Source of the DNA: Chitinophaga sp. 180180018-3
GTDB lineage: Bacteria; Bacteroidota; Bacteroidia; Chitinophagales; Chitinophagaceae
Direction of reading: 5' to 3'
Length of the DNA stretch: 64,000 nucleotides
Assembly (NCBI RefSeq): GCF_037893185.1
Contig: NZ_CP140772.1
Coordinates: 7,742,001 to 7,806,000, forward strand
Position numbers and translations under genes: made by a program
The notes under the pieces: generated by a model
The model's input: only the letters and a program-made list of their open reading frames with translations
The model's database searches: none
Told to the model about the DNA's origin: nothing
In this document: piece by piece, positions 15,475 to 25,143 of the stretch
How the letters are laid out: every line of letters starts with the position of its first letter
Numbering within the stretch: position 1 is the stretch's first letter

Positions 15475-17943
15475 ATGAAACATTTTTTTACATTACTGAT
15501 GCTATTTTTTATTTCATCCATAACCCAAACCCTTGCTCAGCAGCCTTTCATAAAAGGCGTAGTTACTAATAAGGAAGGAAGCCCGCTGCAATTCGCCAAT
15601 GTAGCCATTCCGGCCTTACATACCGGTGCTATTACCGATCAGCATGGCGCTTTCAGTATAAAAAATCTCCGCCCCGGTACTTACGATGTCAGCATTTCAA
15701 TGATAGGATACCAAACGTTAAAAACCCGTAGAATAATTGCTGAAAGTGCAACAGATATATGGAGTATTGTACTGGAGGAAGACCTGTCGAAACTGAATGA
15801 GGTAATAGTGACGGGCGTTTCCAGAGCCACTGCTGTCAGGAAGAATCCTATTCCCATTGCTGTTATCGGCAAGCGGGAGATGAACATGAACGTGAACAAC
15901 AACATCATCGATGCCATCATCAAAGGCATACCCGGTGTGAGCGCAGTAACTACCGGTCCTAATATATCCAAACCATTTATTCGCGGTCTTGGTTATAATC
16001 GCGTACTGACGCTGTTCGATGGTGTACGCCAGGAAGGCCAGCAGTGGGGCGATGAACATGGCATTGAAGTGGATCAGTATGGTGTTTCCAGGGCCGAAGT
16101 AGTGAAAGGGCCTGCCAGCCTTACTTATGGCTCAGATGCATTGGCGGGGGTGATTAATATGATTCCCGATATTCCTGAGCTTAGCCAGAAACGCCTGCAG
16201 GGTAATTTTCTAACGGACTATCACAGCAATAATGGCATGATCGGCACTTCTCTGGGATTAGGTTACCGGGTCAACGATTGGAAATATGTGTTGCGCGGTA
16301 CCTCGAAAATGGCGCATAACTACCGTAATAGTGTCGATGGATGGGTGTATGGCACTGCGTTCCGGGAATACAATCTCACTGCTCTGGCAAGAGTGGATAA
16401 GTCGTGGGGCTATTCCCAGTTTGGTGCCACGTTGTACGACAACATGCAGGAGATCCCCGATGGAAGCAGAGATTCCCTTACCCGCCGGTTTACGAAGCAG
16501 GTGTCGGAAGATGACAACATCAGGAACAGACCACTCGTGCCGGATAACGAATTGCATACTTATAAAATCAACCCGTTGCACCAGCATATACAACACTATC
16601 GCATATACAACCATTCACAATGGAAACTGGGAAGCGGGGATATCAATACATTGCTGGGGCTGCAGCAAAGCATCAGGAGGGAATATAACCACCCGGAAAT
16701 GCCTGTTCAGCCAGGCTTATATGTAGTGCTGAATACACTCAACTATGATGTACGCTATAACCTGCCCTCTTTGAACGGACTGGAAACAACGGCTGGAATA
16801 AACGGAATGTACCAGGAGAATAAGAGCAGGAACGGAACAGATTTTCCTATCCCTGATTACAACCTGTTCGATATAGGCGGCTTCCTGTTTGCCAAGAAAA
16901 CCTTCGGAAAGGTGGATGTATCGGGCGGTATTCGTTACGACAACAGGCATATTCGCTGGAATGATTTCTATGTAGGGCCCAATAAAGACAATGGGTTTGA
17001 AAAACACGCCCACATTCCGGATACAGCCGGTGCCAAACTGCAGTTCCCCGCTTTTCAGCATAACTATACCGGTATCTCCGGCAGCCTCGGCGCCACCTGG
17101 AATATCAGCAATCGTGTACTGGTGAAAGCCAATATAGCAAGGGGGTACCGCGCCCCGAATATTACAGAGATTGGCTCCAATGGTCTTGACCCCGGTGCAC
17201 ATATCGTATATCTGGGCAACCGCGGATTCAAGCCCGAGTTCAGTCTCCAGGAAGATATAGGTTTCCAGGCCTGGTTGCCGGATGCCGATATCAGCGTGGA
17301 GCTCTTCCATAATAATATCGAAAACTATATCTATCAGGCAAGGCTATACGATGATGCGGGCAACCCCGTGGTAATTGTTCCGGGTAACGCTACTTACAAA
17401 TACCAGCAATCTGCTGCCCGGCTGTATGGGGCAGAAGTTGCAGTAAACCTGCATCCGCGCAGCATAGCCTGGCTAAGCATGAATAACAGTATCGCCTATA
17501 CGCAGGGCCGTAACGGGAATAAGAAATTAGTAAATGTTTATGGAGATAAGGCCCGCTACCTGCCTTTTATACCGCCAACGCATATACGTAGTGAGCTGAA
17601 GGCAATGGCACAAAAAAATTATGGGATCCTTTCCAAAGCCTATATCAGGCTGGAAGCTGATGTAATAGCATCTCAGCCTCATTTCTATGGGGTAGACGAC
17701 ACAGAAACATATACACCGGGTTATACCCTGTTTAATATAGGCGCCGGCAGCGCTTTTGTGAATAGAAAAAACAAAACGTTGTTTGAACTGTTCCTGCAGC
17801 TGGATAATGTGGCTGATGTAGCCTACCAGGCCAATACGAACCGCCTGAAGTATTTTGAATATTATAGTGCATCTCCGAACGGGCGCTTCGGTATATATAA
17901 CATGGGAAGAAATTTCAGCGTCAAGGTAATAATTCCTTTTTAG
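15475..17943 (+). CDS. TonB-dependent receptor, ZnuD-like
   Basis: An 822-residue outer-membrane receptor. A signal peptide (1-21) is followed by a carboxypeptidase-regulatory-like domain (about 24-105; I-K-G-V-V-T-N-K-E-G-S-P-L), a plug domain (about 115-235; F-I-R-G-L-G-Y-N-R-V-L and V-V-K-G-P-A-S-L-T-Y-G-S-D-A-L-A-G) and a 22-strand-type barrel ending in I-I-P-F. The plug segment D-G-V-R-Q-E-G-Q-Q-W-G-D-E-H-G resembles receptors of the ZnuD zinc/heme group. Context (Zur-like operator, CobW) supports zinc uptake; the ligand is inferred. A TAGTTTTG box at 15387-15394 could give it an additional promoter. Confidence 0.9.
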   Translation: MKHFFTLLMLFFISSITQTLAQQPFIKGVVTNKEGSPLQFANVAIPALHTGAITDQHGAFSIKNLRPGTYDVSISMIGYQTLKTRRIIAESATDIWSIVLEEDLSKLNEVIVTGVSRATAVRKNPIPIAVIGKREMNMNVNNNIIDAIIKGIPGVSAVTTGPNISKPFIRGLGYNRVLTLFDGVRQEGQQWGDEHGIEVDQYGVSRAEVVKGPASLTYGSDALAGVINMIPDIPELSQKRLQGNFLTDYHSNNGMIGTSLGLGYRVNDWKYVLRGTSKMAHNYRNSVDGWVYGTAFREYNLTALARVDKSWGYSQFGATLYDNMQEIPDGSRDSLTRRFTKQVSEDDNIRNRPLVPDNELHTYKINPLHQHIQHYRIYNHSQWKLGSGDINTLLGLQQSIRREYNHPEMPVQPGLYVVLNTLNYDVRYNLPSLNGLETTAGINGMYQENKSRNGTDFPIPDYNLFDIGGFLFAKKTFGKVDVSGGIRYDNRHIRWNDFYVGPNKDNGFEKHAHIPDTAGAKLQFPAFQHNYTGISGSLGATWNISNRVLVKANIARGYRAPNITEIGSNGLDPGAHIVYLGNRGFKPEFSLQEDIGFQAWLPDADISVELFHNNIENYIYQARLYDDAGNPVVIVPGNATYKYQQSAARLYGAEVAVNLHPRSIAWLSMNNSIAYTQGRNGNKKLVNVYGDKARYLPFIPPTHIRSELKAMAQKNYGILSKAYIRLEADVIASQPHFYGVDDTETYTPGYTLFNIGAGSAFVNRKNKTLFELFLQLDNVADVAYQANTNRLKYFEYYSASPNGRFGIYNMGRNFSVKVIIPF

Positions 17944-17952
17944 GCATTAGGC

Positions 17953-18618
17953 TTACCAGAGCTTGAGCCCCATCTTGATGCCTATCTGCAAACTGGGCAA
18001 TACACTGACCATCCGGCCATCGCTGAGCGATACTTTATTATCGTCGAAATGATAGGTGGTGTAATTATATATTTTGCTGCGGACACCTATACCGATAAAA
18101 GGATCAAGCAGGAACTTGTCTTTTTTGAACTGACGGCCCACCAACAGCTGTAGCCCAAAAACGTTTTTGTCGCCTGAGTCGGTATAGGTTTTATTTTCAA
18201 AGGTCTGCTTCTCGTTAGGATAGAAAACCTTTTTATAAAAAAGAATAGGTTCAAAATAAGTACCCGCAGCCCGGTTGCCGGTCATTTCCCGGGATATCAG
18301 GTACCAGCGGGCGCCAACACGGAAACCCAGTCCCCGGCCATCAACAAATTGTTCTGTACTGATGTCGGGTTTCTTCTGACCAATATCTATCTTTTTAGCA
18401 AGCACATAATCGGGGTAGTCCGTATATATGCCGCTCACGCCAACTTCAATACTGAACTTGTCGGATAATTCCTGTTCCAGGTATATATCGAGTTCATTAA
18501 TGAGCGTAACAGGATTGATTTTGAGATAGGTATTTCTGCTGACCTTTGTCTTGTCCTGCGCAAAGGAGAGCAAACTGAAAAAGCAGGATACCCATATCAA
18601 TAGCAGCGTTTTTTTCAT
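17953..18618 (-). CDS. Outer-membrane beta-barrel-like protein of unknown function
   Basis: A 221-residue exported protein with a signal peptide (1-20, ending L-S-F-A) and alternating strand patterns such as G-L-G-F-R-V-G-A-R-W-Y and G-L-Q-L-L-V-G-R-Q-F typical of small 8-10-strand barrels; it ends K-M-G-L-K-L-W with an aromatic last residue. It vaguely recalls DUF3575-type proteins, but I do not claim the family. It is convergent with the TonB receptor and precedes nothing obviously linked: purN ends upstream on the same strand. Function unknown. Confidence 0.7.
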   Translation of the reverse strand: MKKTLLLIWVSCFFSLLSFAQDKTKVSRNTYLKINPVTLINELDIYLEQELSDKFSIEVGVSGIYTDYPDYVLAKKIDIGQKKPDISTEQFVDGRGLGFRVGARWYLISREMTGNRAAGTYFEPILFYKKVFYPNEKQTFENKTYTDSGDKNVFGLQLLVGRQFKKDKFLLDPFIGIGVRSKIYNYTTYHFDDNKVSLSDGRMVSVLPSLQIGIKMGLKLW

Positions 18619-18667
18619 ACAGTTGTAAGGGTTATACTAGCAGTAAGAAAGAATTTCCGGGTCTGTA

Positions 18668-19243
18668 TCAGAGGCCTGATTCAGTCAATAATCGTTCCAC
18701 TATTACAGGGAACCATTGGTGTTCCAGGGCCTGCACCTTCTTTGCTACAGTTTCCGGCGTATCTTCCGGTGTTACCTCACAACGTTCCTGCAGGATAGCT
18801 TCTCCGTCATCATACTTTTCATTCACGTAGTGGATGGTAATACCGCTTTCCTTTTCACCGGCAGCAACTACTGCCTCATGTACAAAGTGGCCATACATTC
18901 CTTTCCCCCCAAATTTCGGTAATAATGCGGGATGGATGTTAATGATTTTTCCAGGAAATGCCTGAACAAGATTAACAGGTATTTTCCAGAGGAACCCGGC
19001 GAGTACCACCAGGTCGGTATGATAATCCTTTAAAAGCTGTATATATTTATCTGAGCGGAAAAATGCGTCCTTATCAATCAGCACGCTGTCGATGCCTTCG
19101 CGTTCTGCAATTTGTAAAACACCGGCTCCTGGCTTATTACATACAATGAGCACAACCTTTGCTTTGCCGGACCCCCTGAAATGATCGATAATCTTCTGCG
19201 CGTTGCTTCCTGCACCCGATGCGAATATGACAATGTTTTTCAA
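18668..19243 (-). CDS. purN: Phosphoribosylglycinamide formyltransferase
   Basis: Third step of de novo purine synthesis: transfers a formyl group from 10-formyl-THF to GAR. The 191-residue protein has the family's N-terminal I-V-I-F-A-S-G-A-G-S-N-A phosphate loop (5-16), the catalytic N-I-H-P-A-L-L-P motif near 102-109, and the conserved G-I-T-I-H-Y-V-N-E-K-Y-D-D-G segment near 134-147 with the catalytic Asp. Length is normal. It is a single-gene unit on the minus strand. Confidence 0.95.
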   Translation of the reverse strand: MKNIVIFASGAGSNAQKIIDHFRGSGKAKVVLIVCNKPGAGVLQIAEREGIDSVLIDKDAFFRSDKYIQLLKDYHTDLVVLAGFLWKIPVNLVQAFPGKIINIHPALLPKFGGKGMYGHFVHEAVVAAGEKESGITIHYVNEKYDDGEAILQERCEVTPEDTPETVAKKVQALEHQWFPVIVERLLTESGL

Positions 19244-19426
19244 AATCTCAGTTTGTTTAGATAGGGTGCAAAAATAGAGAAATGTATTTACTTGCCGGGA
19301 ATTGTTTAACTACTAGGCTACTCATTATTTAATATATGTTAAATATATTTATATTGTAATATTTTATATAGACAGACAAATGCGCTGGTCTGTGCGAAGA
19401 GCGGTCTGTGGCGACCCCCCATCTCC

Positions 19427-20170
19427 TTATTTAATATATTCACCACATCCCTGGTAGGTCTTGTCCTTTACTTTCACCTGTACGGTATTAGGATGCATAA
19501 GCCCGCTCATATCGTCGGAACAGACCGTATTCCGGATGCTGACAGTAATAGCAGGAGTAGTATAGACCTTCAGGGTGTCGGTATTGGGGTTTGCGGGTGG
19601 CAAATTTACCTTCACACTATCGCCGTTCATGGTATGGAAGAGCAGTTTGCGGCTCTCGACATCCAATGTCCAGCCGGGCTCATTACCTCCTGCGGTGAAC
19701 CGGACGCCTGCTTTTACCTTGCCGGCGATCATTTCCCGGCGGTCTCCACCCTCTATCGGCTTCAGCATATAATTGCTGGCGAGTACGCCTTCAATGCGCT
19801 TGCCTTTGGTATCGAGCAGTAACAGTTTTCCTTCTGAGGCGAGGAAAGAGCTGCTGTCCAGTTTTTTGTGCAGCACAACGGTCGAATCGGAGGTTGCCTT
19901 CCAGGTGCCGGTTTCCACGGTAGCTATTTCAGCTCCCCTCCCCTGGTAAGCAACCAGCTCGCTGAAAGTTTGGTCATCGAACAGGCTAATCTGGTAGTCC
20001 ATCCCCGGACAATCTGCACAGGGCAGGGTACCCTGATAAGTGCCGGTGATCCTGGGCCGGTTAGTAGCTACAGGAACGGTATGGGTACTGTCGGTATGGC
20101 TGGTTGTACTGCTATTATTACAGGCGGCTACAGCCAGGAGTAACAGGGGAAGTAATAGTTTTCCTTTCAT
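19427..20170 (-). CDS. NlpE-like lipoprotein with C-terminal COG3650-like domain
   Basis: A 247-residue lipoprotein: lipobox ending L-A-V-A-A-C with Cys17, then an NlpE N-terminal domain (about 38-135) that carries the C51-A-D-C-54 motif (T-L-P-C-A-D-C-P-G-M) of the family, and a C-terminal domain (about 150-245) with F-T-A-G-G-N-E-P-G-W-T-L-D-V, as in COG3650/membrane-associated proteins. In enterobacteria NlpE senses envelope and copper/disulfide stress; this fused arrangement is common in Bacteroidota and its signalling role there is unproven. Single gene, minus strand, divergent from the respiratory cluster. Confidence 0.85.
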   Translation of the reverse strand: MKGKLLLPLLLLAVAACNNSSTTSHTDSTHTVPVATNRPRITGTYQGTLPCADCPGMDYQISLFDDQTFSELVAYQGRGAEIATVETGTWKATSDSTVVLHKKLDSSSFLASEGKLLLLDTKGKRIEGVLASNYMLKPIEGGDRREMIAGKVKAGVRFTAGGNEPGWTLDVESRKLLFHTMNGDSVKVNLPPANPNTDTLKVYTTPAITVSIRNTVCSDDMSGLMHPNTVQVKVKDKTYQGCGEYIK

Positions 20171-20628
20171 GGGAGTCAGTTTTTAGCAGCTGATTGAACT
20201 TTCCGGTAAGCTGGCAGGTTATTATGGTAAAAATAACAACTCCCCGGAAATAAATTGCGGAGGAGGGATAATATATTATATATTGTGTTAGTGATGTTAG
20301 AGGATATAGGAGACTGCTATCTGGTTTTTCATCTGCATATAATATAATTATATCCCCGGAAACCTTGCCCCACGTTAAGATGTAGACAGTTGTCCACAGT
20401 GGAAATGAACTTTCAATGAAAATAATAAGTTTTGAAAGATAAATTCGAAAGAGTGTTCAAATAGGCCAGCAGTAGGGCTTTCAAACCAATCTAAGCTTTT
20501 TTGATAAGTAAAAAATGCCATTATATAAGGCAATAAATTTTTTGAATTGTTGGTAAATTGTCAACATTCTGTCTTATTTTTGCTGGCACTTTTAAGAAAC
20601 TTTAGGTCAAATCTAAACTATATAGGCT
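20171..20628. other. 458-bp gap before the respiratory cluster
   Basis: I see no gene here. The left part (20250-20350) is AT-rich; the right end holds the actA promoter. The stretch 20390-20520 contains GAAAGT/TTTGAAA-like motifs in both orientations, but no clear palindrome. The length suggests regulation of the respiratory operon. Confidence 0.4.
20550..20582 (+). promoter_or_regulatory. Promoter of the act operon
   Basis: TTG (20550-20552), 22 bases of spacer, then TATTTTTG (20575-20582), a full TAnnTTTG -7 box. Predicted start is near 20588, giving a leader of about 40 nt before the GTG at 20629. Confidence 0.65.
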
Positions 20629-21903
20629 GTGTATCGTCGTGTTTCCATTCTTTTGCGCAAGCATTTTGTGAGTGTGCTTATTCTATGCGCTAGTATAGTA
20701 ATTCCGTTTTCTGCTGTAAAGGCTGCGGATCCTGCGAAGGGTAAGTCACTTTTCCAAACAAATTGCGCTTCATGCCACAATGTCCACAAACAGTTGACGG
20801 GTCCTGCACTCGCAGGGGTTGAAGAACGCTGGACCGATAAGAAATTATTACACCAGTGGATTCACAATTCCGCTTCGGTACTGGCTTCAGGCGATAAATA
20901 CGCCAATGACCTCTTCACCAAGTTTAACAAGACTGCGATGACAGCGTTTCCTCAGTTATCTGATGGAGATATCGATGACATCCTGGCTTTTGTTAAGGTG
21001 GAAGAAACCAAAACTGCTGGTCCGAAAACAGATGCTGGTCCTCAGGCTGAGGGTGGCGCTGAAAAAGGCAATGACAACAGTTTGCTGTTCGGTATCATTA
21101 CCCTGATCCTCGCTGTAGTAGCGCTGATCCTCATGCAAATCAACAGCAACCTGAATAAGTTGGCTGGTGATAAAGAGGGCACTCCTACTCCGGATCCTGT
21201 TCCTTTCTACAAAAACAAAGCTTACCTGGCCCTGATTATCCTGGTGCTCTTCATGGTAGGTGGTTACTTCACTATTAATGGCGCTATCGGCCTGGGTCGT
21301 CAGAAAGACTATATGCCTGAACAGCCGATCTTCTACAGCCACAAAGTACACGCCGGCATCAACCAGATCAACTGTCTGTATTGCCACGCTGGTGCTGAGA
21401 AGAGCAAACACGCCATGATTCCTTCTGAAAATATCTGTATGAACTGTCACAAGGCCATTAAGGAATACTCTGGCACTTATGAATTAGTGACTGCAGAAGG
21501 CAGGAAGGTCGACGGTACTGCTGAAATCAAAAAATTATACGACTACGTTGGCTGGGATCCTGAAGCTGGTAAATATACCAAGCCAGGCAGACCTATCGAA
21601 TGGACTAAAATCCACAACCTGCCAGACCACGTTTACTTTAACCACTCTCAACACGTGGTTGCTGGTCAACAACAATGTCAGACTTGTCACGGCGCCATCA
21701 CTGAAATGGACGAAGTACACCAGTTTGCTGATCTCTCAATGGGATGGTGCATTAACTGTCACCGTACTACCAAAGTGCAGTTTGCTGACAACAACTATTA
21801 CAGCATTTTCGAAAAACTTCATCAGGATATTAAAGATAAGAAGATCGATAGCGTAACTGTTGAAATGGTAGGTGGTACTGAATGTCAAAAATGTCACTAC
21901 TAG
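20629..21903 (+). CDS. actA: Alternative complex III subunit ActA with fused N-terminal cytochrome c domain
   Basis: Multiheme cytochrome subunit of the quinol-oxidising alternative complex III. Six CxxCH motifs are present: C46-A-S-C-H alone in an N-terminal cytochrome c domain (about 34-130), then C-L-Y-C-H, C-M-N-C-H, C-Q-T-C-H, C-I-N-C-H and C-Q-K-C-H in the C-terminal pentaheme part (about 230-424). A signal peptide (1-32), a membrane helix near 150-170 and another near 198-220 separate them. Classical ActA is pentaheme, so the first domain is an added monoheme unit. The start is GTG at 20629: an in-frame stop lies two codons upstream and the signal peptide needs this region. First gene of actABCDEF. 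Confidence 0.93.
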   Translation: MYRRVSILLRKHFVSVLILCASIVIPFSAVKAADPAKGKSLFQTNCASCHNVHKQLTGPALAGVEERWTDKKLLHQWIHNSASVLASGDKYANDLFTKFNKTAMTAFPQLSDGDIDDILAFVKVEETKTAGPKTDAGPQAEGGAEKGNDNSLLFGIITLILAVVALILMQINSNLNKLAGDKEGTPTPDPVPFYKNKAYLALIILVLFMVGGYFTINGAIGLGRQKDYMPEQPIFYSHKVHAGINQINCLYCHAGAEKSKHAMIPSENICMNCHKAIKEYSGTYELVTAEGRKVDGTAEIKKLYDYVGWDPEAGKYTKPGRPIEWTKIHNLPDHVYFNHSQHVVAGQQQCQTCHGAITEMDEVHQFADLSMGWCINCHRTTKVQFADNNYYSIFEKLHQDIKDKKIDSVTVEMVGGTECQKCHY

Positions 21904-21974
21904 GAAGGATTTAGAGAGAGTTTCTCTTGATCAGAAGATATCAAAATTTATAAAACGTAACTCGTTAATATAAC

Positions 21975-24900
21975 ATGGAGCAAAAAAAGTATTGGAAAGG
22001 CTTGGAGGAGTTGCACAATACCGATGCGCATCAGGAAATTGTGAAGAACGAATTCAGTGAAGAACTGCCGTTCGAGAGTGAAGGCCTGTTGAATGCTACT
22101 ACCCCCCGCAGGGATTTTCTGAAATATCTGGGGTTCACTACTGCCGCTGCTGCTATTGCTGCCAGCTGTGAAACACCGGTGAAGAAAGCGATTCCGTATG
22201 TAAATAAACCGGAAGAGATTACTCCTGGTGTGGCCAACTATTATGCTTCTTCTTACGCTATTGATGGTGAATATGTGCCTGTTGTGGTGAAAACCCGTGA
22301 AGGCCGCCCCATCAAGATGGAAGGAAATACTTTATCATCAATCACTCAGGGCGCCACTTCCGCAAGGGTACAAGGTGCGGTACTGGGCCTGTATGATACT
22401 GCCCGCCTCCGTTTCCCGTCTATCGGTGGTACGGAAACTACCTGGGCCGAACTCGATAAACAAGTAACTGCAGCACTGGCCGGTTTAGGCGGTGCTCCTG
22501 TTGTTTTATTGAGCCCTACTTTATTAAGCCCTACCACTAAAAAAGTGATAGGCGAATTCCTGGCTAAATATCCTAACTCCCGCCACGTAGTATACGACGC
22601 AGTTTCTTACTCCGGTATGCTGCAGGCTAACGAAGCCTCCTACGGTAAAAGAGTAATCCCCTCCTACCACTTTGAAAATGCCAAAGCGATAGTGAGCCTG
22701 GGTGCCGACTTTATCGGAACCTGGCTGAACCCAGTTGAATATTCCCGCCAGTACGCTCAAACCCGTAAGATCAACGCACAGAAACCGGAAATGTCTAAGG
22801 CTTTCGCTTTCGAAAGCCATATGAGCCTGACCGGTGCCAATGCGGATGAAAGATATACTCACAGGCCTTCAGAAACCGGTGCGGTAGCACTGGCCCTGCT
22901 GGCTGCGGTTGGTGGAAGCGTTACTGCTCCTGCTATCGCCGACAAACGCCTGGCTGATGGTATCCAGAAAGCTGCGAAAGAACTGAAAGCCAATACCGGT
23001 AAAGCACTGGTGGTGAGCGGTTCCAATGATGTAAATGTACAGATCATCGTTAATGCTATCAATAACATCATCGGCGCTAACGGTACTACCATCGACTTCG
23101 CTTCTCCTTCTAACTATCGTCAGGGTATCGACAGCGACATGGCTAAACTGGTGAGCGATATGAATGCCGGCAGCATCGGTGCTGTACTGGTGTTTGGCGC
23201 TAACCCTGCTTACGATTACTTCGATGCAGCTAAGTTTAGCGAAGGCCTGAAGAAAGTGAAACTGGCTGTTTCCTTCAACGACAGAAACGACGAAACTACT
23301 GAACTGTGTAAATATTCTGCTCCTGATCATCACTTCCTGGAAACATGGAACGATGCAGAGGGCAGAACCGGTTACTACAGCTTCGGTCAGCCTACTATAC
23401 TCCCGCTCTTCAAAACCCGCGCAGTACAAGATACCTTACTGACTTGGTCTGGTAATACCACTGCATGGGCTGATTACCTGAAGAACGAATGGACCGGTAA
23501 ACTCGGTGGCCAGGAAGGTTGGGATAAAGCCCTCCAGGATGGTGTGATCGAGCCTGCTACTGCTCCTGCTTTAGGCGGTGCTTCTTTCTCCGGCGATGTT
23601 GCCGGTGCTGCTGCTAAAATCAACAGCGCTAAGAAAGGTGGCAAATATGAAGTGGTACTTTATGAAAAGGTATCCATCGGTAGCGGTAGATTGTCTAATA
23701 ACCCCTGGTTACAGGAAATGCCGGATCCTATCACCCGCGCTACCTGGGACAACTACGCTTGTGTTTCCAACACACTCGCCAAAACATTCTCTACTCAGTT
23801 AGGCGATGACTACGAAATCAATGTTGAGAAGAAAGAACTGAAAATAAAGACCAACGGCAAAGAAATCGTACTGCCGCTGCTGATTGTTCCTGGTATACAT
23901 CCGGAAGTAATCGCCATCGCAGTAGGTTACGGCCGTAGCGAAAAAGTTGGTAGAGCAGCCGGTGGTATCGGTAAAAATGCTTATCCGCTGGTTAGCTTCA
24001 ATGGTCAGACACTCGACTACTTCACTACTGACGCTACTGTAGAAGCAACCGGAAATAAATATCCTGTTGCCTCAACACAAACACATAATAGTTACGAAGG
24101 TCGTCCTATCGTTAAAGAAACTACCCTGGCTGAGTTCATCGAGAACCCCAAGGAAGTGAATGAAGACAGGAAAGAACTGGCTAAGTTTGGTCCTGACTTC
24201 CGCAGAGATGCGACCCTCTATCCTAATTACAGCTACCCTGGTATCAAATGGGGCATGTCTATCGACCTGAACACCTGCTTCGGTTGTGGTGCCTGTACGA
24301 TTGCCTGCCAGGCTGAAAATAACGTTTCTGTTGTAGGTAAAGAAGAAGTGGCGAAGGGCCACGAAATGCACTGGATCCGCATCGACCGTTACTTCAGCGG
24401 CGACGAAAACAATCCGGAAGTAGTGTTCCAGCCGATGCTGTGTCAGCATTGCGATAACGCTCCCTGCGAAAACGTTTGCCCGGTTGGTGCTACCAACCAC
24501 AGCTCTGAAGGTATCAACCAGATGGCTTATAACCGCTGCATCGGTACCCGTTACTGCGCTAACAACTGTCCTTATAAAGTACGTCGCCTCAACTGGAGAG
24601 ACTGGAATGGTGCCGACAGCTTTGAGAACAACCTCTACGATGTAGCTGATATGAACGATAACCTCACCCGCATGGTACTGAACCCTGATGTAGTGGTTCG
24701 TAGCCGTGGTGTGATGGAAAAATGTTCTTTCTGCGTACAGCGTTTACAGGATGCGAAACTGGAAGCTAAGAAAGCCGGTCATCCTATGAAAGATGGAGCT
24801 GCTAAAACTGCCTGCCAGCAGGCCTGCGGCGCTGATGCGATCGTATTCGGTAACGTCAACGACAAGAACAGCGAAATCTATAAGGTACGTAACGAACAAC

Positions 24901-25040
24901 AGGTAGACAGGTTGTACTATGTGCTGGAAGAAACACACGTACTGCCTTCTATCAGCTATCTCGCTAAGATCAGGAATAAGGATGCTGAACATGTTGAGAA
25001 GAAAGAATCTGCTCACAAAGAAGAAGCGCATCACGCGTAA
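21975..25040 (+). CDS. actB: Alternative complex III iron-sulfur/molybdopterin-like subunit ActB
   Basis: A 1021-residue fusion of a molybdopterin-oxidoreductase-like domain (about 70-740, expected to lack the cofactor in this family) and a ferredoxin-type domain (about 755-1000). Residues 43-65 contain T-P-R-R-D-F-L-K-Y-L-G-F and A-A-S-C, a Tat-like signal followed by a lipobox Cys65, so it is probably exported folded and lipid-anchored. The iron-sulfur part shows C-F-G-C-G-A-C-T-I-A-C, C-Q-H-C-D-N-A-P-C-E-N-V-C-P, C-I-G-T-R-Y-C-A-N-N-C-P and C-S-F-C with C-Q-Q-A-C, fitting three 4Fe-4S and one 3Fe-4S clusters. It relays electrons from quinol to the ActA hemes. Confidence 0.95.
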   Translation: MEQKKYWKGLEELHNTDAHQEIVKNEFSEELPFESEGLLNATTPRRDFLKYLGFTTAAAAIAASCETPVKKAIPYVNKPEEITPGVANYYASSYAIDGEYVPVVVKTREGRPIKMEGNTLSSITQGATSARVQGAVLGLYDTARLRFPSIGGTETTWAELDKQVTAALAGLGGAPVVLLSPTLLSPTTKKVIGEFLAKYPNSRHVVYDAVSYSGMLQANEASYGKRVIPSYHFENAKAIVSLGADFIGTWLNPVEYSRQYAQTRKINAQKPEMSKAFAFESHMSLTGANADERYTHRPSETGAVALALLAAVGGSVTAPAIADKRLADGIQKAAKELKANTGKALVVSGSNDVNVQIIVNAINNIIGANGTTIDFASPSNYRQGIDSDMAKLVSDMNAGSIGAVLVFGANPAYDYFDAAKFSEGLKKVKLAVSFNDRNDETTELCKYSAPDHHFLETWNDAEGRTGYYSFGQPTILPLFKTRAVQDTLLTWSGNTTAWADYLKNEWTGKLGGQEGWDKALQDGVIEPATAPALGGASFSGDVAGAAAKINSAKKGGKYEVVLYEKVSIGSGRLSNNPWLQEMPDPITRATWDNYACVSNTLAKTFSTQLGDDYEINVEKKELKIKTNGKEIVLPLLIVPGIHPEVIAIAVGYGRSEKVGRAAGGIGKNAYPLVSFNGQTLDYFTTDATVEATGNKYPVASTQTHNSYEGRPIVKETTLAEFIENPKEVNEDRKELAKFGPDFRRDATLYPNYSYPGIKWGMSIDLNTCFGCGACTIACQAENNVSVVGKEEVAKGHEMHWIRIDRYFSGDENNPEVVFQPMLCQHCDNAPCENVCPVGATNHSSEGINQMAYNRCIGTRYCANNCPYKVRRLNWRDWNGADSFENNLYDVADMNDNLTRMVLNPDVVVRSRGVMEKCSFCVQRLQDAKLEAKKAGHPMKDGAAKTACQQACGADAIVFGNVNDKNSEIYKVRNEQQVDRLYYVLEETHVLPSISYLAKIRNKDAEHVEKKESAHKEEAHHA

Positions 25041-25143
25041 TTGATCTTAACAGGTATCGTTAAGATAAAAGACAGAAAGAAGTTACAGAATCTGAGATCA
25101 TAACAAAAGACAAGGGCTGCTAGCAGCTAAAAGCTTATAGAAT

